Positions 51,001 through 61,622 of a DNA stretch of 64,000 bases are shown here, piece by piece. Source of the stretch: Heterodera schachtii (lineage: Eukaryota > Nematoda > Chromadorea > Rhabditida > Heteroderidae). A model generated the notes under the pieces. The model did not search any database. It saw only the letters and a list, made by a program, of their open reading frames with translations, and had not been told where the DNA came from. Every line of letters begins with the position of its first letter. Within the stretch, counting starts at the first letter, position 1. A program made the translations under genes and the position numbers. The DNA lies in the NCBI GenBank assembly GCA_023374025.1, contig SIJG01000180.1, positions 28,554-92,553 of the forward strand, written 5' to 3'.

Positions 51001-51290
51001 AAATTGCCGGCGCCGACAGCAAAAAATAGGAAATATAGCCGATTTCGCGCCGCCAAAAAATGACTACATTTTTGCATTTTTTTGGGCTTCAAGGTTCAAA
51101 AATTAAGGTAAAATAGCGGTCCGGCGGTGCCGATAGGCGCCGCCGGGAAAATTTTTTTTTTAATGCATTTCGTTAAGAAATTTGGTTAAAAAATTTTTAA
51201 AAAATTGCCTATTTTTACTGGAAAATTTTTTCATTTCGGGGGGGGGCAACTGCCCCCCCTTGCCCCCCCCCCCTGGTTACGGGCCTGATA
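51001..51290 (+). repeat. GC-rich hairpin motif, family ii (best copy), with G/C-tract repeat end
   Basis: The hairpin at 51122-51145 has arms CGGCGGTGCC and GGCGCCGCCG around GATA, with a single G-T mismatch. A possible fragment, GCCGGCGCCGACAGC, lies at 51006-51020. At 51238-51285 a G tract, CAACTG, and two C tracts are followed by TGGTTACGGGCCTG, the look of a repeat terminus. The region may be one transposable-element remnant. Confidence 0.65.
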
Positions 51291-52607
51291 TTCTTTTAAT
51301 TTTTAAACTTTAAAAAATGAAAAAAAAATTATGCTAAAAAATTAAATGATATAAATATTTATAAAAAATTAATGAAATAAAAATAATGGTAATAATGTTC
51401 AAACTTTAAAGTTAGGGTTTAAAAATTAAAGTATAAAACAATTAAAAAACATGAGAATAATGGCAATTTACAAAAAGGAAATAAATTATCAGGGAACGGA
51501 TTTATTTATTTATATTTTTCACGAAGTTTGAAATTGCTTATTCTTCTGTTCGATTCGTAGTTTTCAGGCTTGAAATTGTGCAGAAAATACCTTCGTAAAA
51601 AGGATTTTTTGTATGAAAGATTTCGAATAGTTTCATATTTTCAGAATTTTTTACATAAATTCAAACATTTTTAAAACGTAAAAATTAAATTCCCGCGAAA
51701 CGGCCGTAATTTTCATGTTATATTAAAAGTTGAGGGTTTTTTAATTTGAACTAACCGTTTGAATTTTTCATTTCGAAAATGTATATTTTTATTATTCTGA
51801 GTATTTAACAAAATTTAGAATCAACAAATTATTTTCAAAAACCTTATATATTTTAAAAGCAATTTTTAATTTAAAATTTCATTATTAATAATTCAATACA
51901 CTATCTTTCATACTTAAATTATATTTTCTTATAATAAAAAAATAAATTTAAATGAATTTAAAGTTATAAAATTAATGTTTCTATAAATTATTTTAACATA
52001 AAACGATTAAATTTTTTGTAGATTAAAACATTATAATTTATAAAGAATTATCTATTTTACTATAAATAAATAATTTAATAAAAATTAATTTATTATTTTA
52101 ATTTATTCTTAAATAATAATACTATTTTAAAAAACAATATAAATAATAATAAAGGAACAAAACAGATATTACTTTATGCAAAAATGTCTTCTTTAATATT
52201 TTATATAGGATACTTAAATATCCATAAAAACCCAAAATACAACAAATTTATCCATTCATTATGAAAATTAAATGAACCAATCTCCGCATCGCTGCCACTA
52301 ATTCTTTTCCAATGATTGAATGCATAACCGGACGGAGCCATGTTAAGGAAATTTGCTTTTACAGTAAGAAAATTTGCAATAATTTAATTTAAATAAGTAA
52401 TTTAGCTAAAGATGGTGGGGATAGAAAAATCACGAAAAGCAATAGCTATAGTGCTTATGTATGGTTTGATGAATGGGAAAAGTCTTGAGTTATTTTTGTG
52501 TTCATAAGTTGTATTTGTAGATGCTGTTGTTGGGCCTTCTAGTTTTCAAATTTGTAATACGGAAGGGATCGTACTGACGAGGCCCACCATTCCAGTTAAT
52601 TTTTTTG
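51291..52607. other. AT-rich stretch; slightly higher complexity at 52.25-52.6 kb
   Basis: No ORF supported. 52270-52600 is less AT-biased and includes AAGATGGTGGGGATAG and GAAGGGATCGTACTGACGAG, but open frames there are short and unrecognisable. The 12-mer ATTCATTATGAA occurs at 52254-52265 and 52914-52925, on either side of the minisatellite; it could be a target duplication or chance in such DNA. Confidence 0.45.
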
Positions 52608-52867
52608 GCAAAAGTACGGTCCGCAAATGTACGGTCCGCAATTGTCGTCCGCAATTGTCGTCCGCAAAAGTACGGTCCGCAATTGTCGTCCGTAATTTCC
52701 GCAATTGTCGTCCGCAATTGTCGTCCGCAAAAGTACGGTCCGCAATTGTCGTCCGTAATTGTCGTCCGCAATTGTCGTCCGCAAAAGTACGGTCCGCAAT
52801 TGTCGTCCGCAATTGTCGTCCGCAATTGTCCGGTCCGCAATTGCCGATCCGCAATTGTCGTACCGCC
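52608..52867 (+). repeat. Composite minisatellite of 13- and 15-bp units
   Basis: About 18 units: mostly CCGCAATTGTCGT (13 bp), punctuated by CCGCAAAAGTACGGT (15 bp) roughly every two to four units, plus shortened or altered units such as CCGTAATTT. It is a GC-rich island in AT-rich DNA. Five overlapping open frames on both strands arise because no phase of the repeat contains a stop. I do not believe any is a gene. Confidence 0.92.
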
Positions 52868-55800
52868 AATAAAACATGTAAAATTTATGCTAATTTATCA
52901 ATATAAAAATGTTATTCATTATGAACAGTAAAAAATGACAAATGAAGTTATTATAGCTTTTGATATTCATTAAAAAGAAAATTATTTAAAGGGTGAAAAT
53001 AAATACACTTTTAAAAATCTATTAAATATTAACCAAAAATTGTTGAAATTAATTTTAATTTGAAAAAACAAAAAAGAATTTTTACAAAAATTATAAAATG
53101 TAATTATAAAATGGATAAATAAAGATACATTCAATTGACGTTACAAAAATTATAAAATGTTATTTTGAAATCATTTATCAAAAATGAATGTTATTCAGCA
53201 TTAATGAAAAATAAAAATAAAATTTCAATGAACAATTAAAAAGAAAAAGTGTAAATTTCTTAAAACCTATCAGAAATAAATTTGTACTACAAATTTATCA
53301 TTACGAAGAAATTCAAGAAAATTCACAAAAATTATATGAAAAATTTTTAATGGTAATATCCCACAATTACATCGCAACTACGCGAATAAATCAAATATTA
53401 AAACATTTGTATTTTATATAAAAATAATCAGAAATATATTTAAAATTTCACAAATTATTACGAATTAAATAATGTAAAAGTAATTTTCGAAAAGAAAAAT
53501 CGAATAATTTTAGGTATTTTCTTTCGTTTTTCTATCTTCAAAATGAAAAAATTCATTCCACAAAACCTGGAAAAGACGAATTTCAGAAAAAAATTCAGAA
53601 CTTATTAAATCCTCAATTTTTTGCTACATAGACTTATGTTTAATTCATAGTTTTACCATTAAAATTTTAGGAGATTGTGAATATACTAATTACTTCATAA
53701 TGAATGACAGGACGATTACTGTTTACTAAATTTGAAATTATAAATTATTTTAAACAAAAAAAAACATTCTCTAAATTATTTTAAATTAATTTTTTTTTTA
53801 TAATTAATTATTGATTTATAAAAAAAAAGTTTGTTGTGTTCATATGGAAAAGGCACAAAAAATTATTAAATATAAATTAAAGAATTAATTAAGAGAAATA
53901 TCAATGAGCAAATGTACTATTTATTTAATGATCAGAGAGTTTTTAAAAAAGGTTTTAATATGTAAAGCGTAATAAACGAATTAAAATAAAGACCTTAACG
54001 AAAATATTTATGACATTAAGAAAACATTAAAAGTTTAAAGATCGCGAGCTTTAGACAAATTAATTTCCAAAACATAAAAACGAACGATATAAGAACAATT
54101 AAAGCATAAAATTCCAACAAAATACAAAATCTTGTTTAATTATAAAGAAAAAAATTCGGGAATACATAAATATTTTTTTAAATAAATATTAAAAAATAAT
54201 CAATAAATTTGAATTAGACAAAATAGATGAAAAAAAAGAAAATTTTAAAATTTCATATTATAAATATATTCAGTGTCCATTGGAAAAAGGAAATAAGAAA
54301 ATTAATATAAATTATTGTTATTATATTATTCTAAAAATTCGCCAACAACTACACTTACCTTGATTTTAAAGCCTAAATTTGAAGGTTTTTAGCAACTATT
54401 TTGGGCTTTTTAGAACGAAAAAACTAACTATTTGGTCAGTTTTTAGCAACTATAAATTGGAACCCAAGGTTCGAGATTATTATTAGACTAATCCACTACT
54501 AATTGGTTTTAAAGAAAAATTAGGACTCCAGGAAAGAATAATAATATAATAATCATAGAAAGCAAACATTAAATAATTTGAAAAAATAAATTGATAAGCC
54601 AAGTAATAAAGTTTAAATAATTTAAATTAAAAATTATGAAAAATTAAATTTTAATTTTCGTGGAATATTATCTAAAAAATTAATTTTATAAACAAAAATT
54701 TAAAAATAAAAGCGATGGATTAATTTGAATAAATAATCAGTGAAATAGCAGTAAAAAAATGAAATTTGATGAAACAAATGATGTCGCTAGTATTTAAAAA
54801 AAGAAATATTTCTGCTTCATAAGCCCAAAAGGATTCAAAAATTGTATTACTGACAAATGTTTTTTTAAATATATAGAAAAGCATTTAAAAAACCAAAATT
54901 TAAAAAAGTAATTATTATCACCAAAAAAATAAAATAAAAATTTTACCTTTAATTTAAAAACAAACAAATCTGAAACAAAAATGCAATTCAAAATTTATCT
55001 AATAATTATTTAAGTGATATTTTAATAAATTTTTTATGTAATCATTAAAAAAATTTTTAAAAAGACGATTTATACAATAAACAAAAGGAATCGCATGACA
55101 AGAGATTTATTCGAATTTTGAATATGTATGTATGAAAATGTGATCAGACAAATTAAAAAAAAATAACACTAACAATTAACAATTTATTTAAGAATGCTCA
55201 GATAAAAAAATAATGTTTCTTAAATTAATTATAAAAAACTTGAAAAGGTTGACAATTAAAAAAATTGAAATTAATATTTACGTAAAATATAAATATAATA
55301 AAACTAAAACATATAAATACATACCACATATAAAGCTGGAATAAATGAAATTTTGAACAAATGGACGGGACATTACATGAAATTTTTCAGAAAAAATTGT
55401 TCCAACCCCCTTTATTTTAATTTAAACAAGAAAAAATTAACTTTTAAAAGTTTATATGTTAATCAAATCAAAATATGTTAAATTATATAAATTAACAACT
55501 TGTAAATGCACTGCGTAAGGCGGTAATTTTCTGAGGTATAAATTTTTGTAATACAACAAATTTTTTGAAATTATCTATTGTATTAAATTTCATATTTTTG
55601 TGAAGTTTATTAAAAAAATTTAAAGAAAACATTTAAATTTTAATTTTAAAAATAAATTTAAAAGTTTATTCTTTGATATGAAAAAATTTTAAAAGGTTTG
55701 GACTACAGACAACACTTCAGCATTTTGGCAAATCGGCAATGCTTCATGTTCCAAAGTCATGAAAAAAAATAATAATATTAACAATTCTTTTCTAATATCG

Positions 55801-57760
55801 TAAAAAATAAAATAAAAAAAAACAAATATCTTTTGCTGCTGTATTAAATTTAAACTTGGAAATAATTTTTATAAAGTCAATTAAAGGGATTTAAAAAGAC
55901 AAAAAATTTAGGAATTTTCGACGAATAATTTAGAAAAAAAATTATGAAATAACTAATTATACGTATAAAGTATTCTCATTTACTATTGCAATTTTTTAAT
56001 TGTACTTAATTAATTTAATAAAAGAAAGCCATCGAGGATGACCGAATTTCGCTTTATAAAACATGAGATTTAAAGGAAATAAATAAAAAATAAAATAAAG
56101 TACAAGTTAAAAAAGATAATCCAAAACGAATAAACAAATAAAATTTATTTTTTAATTATTTATTATATGCTATGATTGCCACAAATACAAATAGATTCTT
56201 AAATATAATATGCTAAATATTCCAATGAATTTAAATTACTCTTTAAAATAAATCTATTTTTTCCCGAACTAAAAATTTTGTTCATCACCAAGGATGGGAT
56301 TTATATATTCATAAAATACAAAAATATTATCTTTTTTCGAAAATATCAACTTTTTTTTGCAACATAATTAAAAAAACTATAATTAATATAAAGGATTAAA
56401 GCAAATTATAAAAAATGAAAGACGCAGTTCATAATAAGTATACAAAAGGACACAAAAATTGGTAGTTGAAAGAATCAAAATTAAGCATTCGGAGGGGATT
56501 TTAAGTGGAAAAAATTTTAAAATAAGCAAAAAAAAATGCCGAAAAACGGCAAAATAGTAGCAAAACACGATCAATATTTTGTAAGCGTAATTTAAAAATT
56601 TAAAATTAATTATAATTTAAAATTTTGATTCTTTTATAACGTTAAAGTACCAACGGATTACCAACTTAAAAAACATAAAGGTCTAAAGTATTTTTATTTA
56701 AAATATTTGACACCAAGAAGCTATATAGTATAAATATTTTATCAAAGAATTTTTAAACTGAACAAATAAAAAATTAATATAATTCTTTTTTAAATTTGCA
56801 TATAAAATTTCTTATTATACTAAACATTAATAGCTTTAATAAAATGTAGGATATCCGAAAGAATAAATAAATGGTAAATCGATACTTAACTTCATACATA
56901 ATTAATTATTCGACAAACAAAAGCATCTTAATGGAACCAACTGCAAGAGAAATAAAATAAAATGAAATAATAAAAAATAGAAACTTAATATTCGAAATTA
57001 TATATTTTTTTCTAAAGAATTGCTAATTTTATCATCTTAAGGAGAGGATTTTTTATTGAGAACAGCAAATTTTTAAAAAACTAATATTTTTCTAAAAACT
57101 ACGAATTAGGATAATATTTTCTTAAATATTTTTTTATTGATTATGCCTTAGAAATTTATAATTTAAGGTTTGTTTAAAAAGATCAAATCCATAATTATTG
57201 TTATGTAAATATAGCCTATCAATTCTAATGGGGAAAATGAACATGATTAATAATAAATTTAGGAAACAAAAAAAAAACATTTTAATTTCTAATATTTATT
57301 TTTAAAGAATAATCAGGAGAATATTTAAAGGTTTTTTCAACAATGCATAAATTATTAATGGCTTTTTTTATATAATTAATATACAAAATATTTTCCAAAA
57401 TGATATTAACATGAAATCGAAAAAAATTCCGCACAAAAAAAAAGATCCAATCCCAATCTAAAAATTAAATAATTTAGTAAAACATTTGAAATTGTTAATT
57501 TAAATCATCTCAGAAAAGAAAATAAATTGTTAAATATTAAATTTTAAAAAAAATAAACATTTAAAATTTAATCTCAACAATAAAATATGTTAATTTTAAA
57601 ATTAATTTTTTGCTATAAGCAAAATAATTCCTATAAAATAAATAATATTTCAATCATATATAAATAGGCATTTACATTTGAATTGTAAACAATTTATTAA
57701 TCATTTACGAAAATTACAAATAAAACGGCTCTATTCCATTGATGAAAATTCCGTTTCTAT
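52868..57760. other. A-rich stretch with repeat remnants, no gene
   Basis: 53665-53705 matches 49.65 kb. About 56390-56540 is an inverted match to 21.30-21.46 kb (part of R1 copy B), so a fragment of that family lies here. A CATGAGATTTAAA box (the reverse of the TTTAAATCTCATG box) is at 56062-56074, with GC-richer sequence on its left. Nothing coding. Confidence 0.5.
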
Positions 57761-60592
57761 TAAACTAAAGCATAATAATAAAGAAAAACAAAGTTTACAT
57801 TTATTATTTGTTTATAAATTTTTATTAAATAAAAATATATTAAATGTACGAAGCAAAGCAGTCGCACAGTACAGACGACGTTTACACAATTTTCATCAAA
57901 TCGTATAAAAAAAACACTTCTTTATAGTTAATTAAAAACTGTATTTATTAAAAATCTAAAAAAGACTATTGATTGGAAAACAATAAATTTCATTCAATAT
58001 AAAATTAATTTATAAACATTATTTATAATATAATAAATATAAACAAAATATAGCATATTAGCGCAATGCTCCAATAATCATAAATATTTCTAAAAAATAT
58101 ATTTAATTAAGTTGTGTGAAGCATGAAAATAATTAATATGGCAATAGCCCAAATAATTATCAAGCGAAATACAATTTTTTTTTAAATCTAATATTACCAG
58201 GCATAAATTGCTTGGGTCTATCTATTACCAAGAAGAAAGTTATTAATAACTTATTTTCATTTTAATGAATCAAATTTCTTCTCAAAAATGTTTCCTCCTT
58301 CCTATTTACCCACACCTCGCATATAATAAATAATACAATTATTTATATAGAAAAAAAAATTAAAAGATTAATATAAACATAATTCAGATTATAAACTGCA
58401 TTTCTCACCTGAAATATTCATTTCGAATTATGTCATTTAAATATTTAAACAATAAATTAAAACAAATATTTTATAGAGAAACTTTTTTCATGAAAATTTT
58501 TGTAAATTAAATTTTCAATTGAGTTGGATAATTTAATCATTCAATAAAAAATTTTGCATAATTAGATCTATTTATTTTACGTCATTGTGTTATGATAATA
58601 CCTAAAAATTATCTTTTGAAAATACAAATTTTAATTAAAGATGCTAAATTTCAATTTAATCATTGAGCGAAAAACGACAATATAACAGACGACTAAATAT
58701 CACCCGTTAAATAAAATTAATATTCATAATTCACCAACATTTTAATAATTGACAGATTTTTGAATCAATCAAAATTTTGTCCTAAAGGTTATATATTAAA
58801 ATCAATTCAGTATAGCGAAGTTCATTCGCTAAAATAAATTTGAATAAATTAATAAAATGAAAAATATGAAAATATATAACATTTTTAATTATATGGATCA
58901 ACGACAACGGCGGATCTGAACATAGACGCATGAGATTAAAATAGAAAAATGATAATAGAGAAAAAAATTGGTTTATATAAATAATAAATAAGTTTTACAA
59001 TAAGCTATCCAACATAGAAAGATGCTTAATATTAAAATGGAAAATAGATTTAAAAAAACATAATAATCAAAGTTATTTTACCTAATAAATTGAATAAAAC
59101 AAGTAATAAATGATAATAAACGATTAAAATAAAAATATATTAAATGTACGAAGCAAAGCAGTCGCCACTGCTGCTGAAAAAAAGAAGTACAGACGACGAT
59201 ATACTATTTTCATCAAATCGTATAAAAAACACTTAACGAATTAACTATCGAAAAAAAGATACTCGATTAATACTTTGAATAAATTCAAAATAATTTAACC
59301 ATGCGTCGAGGGGAACCGAAACCAAGACAAATAGTCATTAAAATCTATGAAGAAAAAAGGCATTAACTTAATTTTATTTCATAAATTTTCTGTTTGAAAT
59401 TTAATGCATATTGTAGTTTTTATTCCGTCAAATAATAGGTTGTTTAATTCTGACCCCATATATAATATTTCTATACATATTCCATTCAATATAATTAATT
59501 TAAATCAAAAACAAAATACTGACTCAAGAATAAAAAATAATTTATTTAAATTCAATACACTCATTGATAAAAAGAATAATTGTTTAAAAATAATCAAAAA
59601 AATTACGAAAACTGCCAATGAATCAAAGTAAAGATTTAAAAACCTATTATTTTCACCTGATTAATAAAATCCTAATGAAATTTATTAGAAAAAAGAGAAC
59701 TTTACACTGAAAATGACCAAGAAATCAAAATCAATTTTTTTCACCTCTTTAGGCCATGAGATTAAAGAGAAAAAAAAGATATAATTAATACTAAATAAAC
59801 TAATTATACAATTAAATAAATAAAATAAAAGAATGAAATAAATGATTATTCATTAAGCATATTTATAAAATAATAATAAAAGCAAATCAGAATTCATCCG
59901 ATATTTTGTATCTAAATTAAAACTATTAATTAGTAAAGAAAAATTAAAATAATTGCTATAAAGTAAAAATAAATGATTTAATAAAATAAAATAGATACAC
60001 TTGAAGAGAATAAATTTTGCAGAAAAAATTTTTAATTTTGGTAAATTACGATGGAATTTATATTTATTTGGAATCGGAAATAAATTAATTATTTTTATGG
60101 AAAGTCGATTATTTTATTTTGCATTTTTAAATATTCGCATGTAAAATAAGCCACTGATTTCATGATGGGTTTCATAAATTTCAATTTAAAGTCATTAACT
60201 AAATATTTTAGATTTATTTTTTTGGCTTTTTTAATCATTTTATAAAAAAAAATAAAATGAATTTTTTTATATTCTTTTTTAAAACTGTTATCATAAAGAA
60301 ATTAAAATCTTAAAATATTATACAAAATAAATAATATTTAAAGAAATAATAAAACTTGGACAGTACCAAACTCAACATATTCAACCAGATTGGAAAAGAT
60401 TTTTCTCGAAATATACTGAAATTAATCCATGTATAAAATTTTTATTAAGTAATTATTGAATCTGAATATATATATAAATAATATTTCATATAAATTTGAA
60501 TTATAAAATAAATGTGCTGAAGGCATTAATAAATTCAGCCAACATTTTTTTAATCTGCTTAAAAGTTTTGTTTTGAAATTAAATTAAATATT
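57761..60592 (-). repeat. Repeat family R2, inverted copy with internal expansion
   Basis: It is the reverse of 13.33-14.94 kb. Homology is good at 57761-58090 and 59370-60592; the middle (about 58100-59370) has no counterpart in the direct copy. That insert contains a second copy of the R2 core word set: GAAGCAAAGCAGTCGC, GTACAGACGACG, TTTTCATCAAATCGTATAAA occur at 57851-57910 and again at 59150-59227. Confidence 0.82.
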
Positions 60593-61260
60593 TTATGATC
60601 ATAAGCATATCAAATATTCATTTAAAATAAAAATATTCCATCTGATAAAATTAATTAATAAAATTAACTAATACACAGTGAGTCAGAATGTTAAAAAGAG
60701 ACGAAAAACCAAAAGAATTTAAATTTAAATTTATGTTGTTAAAAATTATGAATTAAGAAAAATTTGTAATTATTTTATGAAAAAGTAAAAATTTATATAA
60801 AATAATACACAATACAAATTCTGAAAAATTAATAAAATAAAAATGAATAAGACCAAATATTTCAAAATAAAGCATGAATTTACAGTATTTCTATGCGCAT
60901 CAAAACCCCGACCAGAGCAACAAATTATTAAAATAATTAATTAATCACAAGATCACTTATAAAATAAAATTAGAAAATGTTAAAATAAATATTATTGAGA
61001 ATACCGAAAAATTAAAATAGTTATTAAACAAAGGAAAAAAATATGATTAAATGATAGACAAAATTAAAAGAATTAAACTTTTAATAAAAAAGACAAAATA
61101 CTTACAAAAAAGTCTATACAGAAGAAAACATTACATTTTATTTAATAAAAAGGCAACTGCTTGAATAAATGTCTCGGCCCCGGGGATGGGGGCGGGGGTT
61201 TGCTTTGAATTAGCTCCAAAAAATCTCAAAAAAAAAAAAATTAAAACCAGCCTTTTTTGT
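60593..61260. other. A-rich stretch ending in a G/C tract
   Basis: No gene. TCGGCCCCGGGGATGGGGGC lies at 61173-61192, then an A run, just before element 3. Confidence 0.5.
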
Positions 61261-61328
61261 TGTGTCATAATTGTATAAGCGCTGAACTGTTCGACGTGCT
61301 GCTGAGTATAATTTTAATTGTTTGTACG
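61261..61328 (+). mobile_element. End of the element 3 5' LTR (left boundary uncertain)
   Basis: The sequence before the primer-binding site ends TTGTTTGTACG, equivalent to TTTTGCACG in element 2. A possible start, TGTTGTGTCATAATTG, lies at about 61260, which would give a very short LTR. Without a second LTR this cannot be settled. Confidence 0.4.
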
Positions 61329-61339
61329 TGGCGCTCCTG
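61329..61339 (+). promoter_or_regulatory. Element 3 primer-binding site
   Basis: TGGCGCTCCTG is identical to the first 11 bases of the element 2 site and stands at the same distance class upstream of gag. Confidence 0.8.
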
Positions 61340-61622
61340 CAAAAAGGTGTGGTCGACGCGGGTTTTATACGGGGAATTGTAGAAGTAGGAAATTCTACAA
61401 AGTCTTCAACTACTGCGGCGGCAAAAAAGTAAAAAGTGAAAAGAAATTCACCAACGATTTGTCAGCTCGGTAAAGTAATTCCGTCTACAAAGCTGATTCG
61501 ACAAAAAGGGTAAAGTAATTCCCATCGACAGTTCATCGTCTACAGAACGGAAATTTTGTGAAATTCATCAGTTTCTTCTCACCGAATTCGACAAGTGAAA
61601 TTTTGTGAAAAAGGGCGAAGTA
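61340..61622 (+). other. Element 3 untranslated leader
   Basis: The word GGTAAAGTAATTCC occurs at 61470-61483 and GGTAAAGTAATTCC again at 61509-61522. A third, altered copy (GGGCGAAGTAATGCC, 61613-61627) contains the gag start codon. GAAATTTTGTGAAA is also doubled (61549-61563 and 61597-61610). The first word resembles GTGAAGTAGTCCG of the element 2 leader. Confidence 0.75.

Noticed and set aside
52608..52867. CRISPR-like array
   Set aside because: The units are 13 and 15 bp with no variable spacers, and the context is eukaryotic.
52502..52931. Several overlapping open frames of 83-112 residues with repetitive Arg/Thr/Cys-rich products
   Set aside because: They exist on both strands in several frames over a 13/15-bp minisatellite without stop codons, so openness is a property of the repeat and not evidence for a gene.
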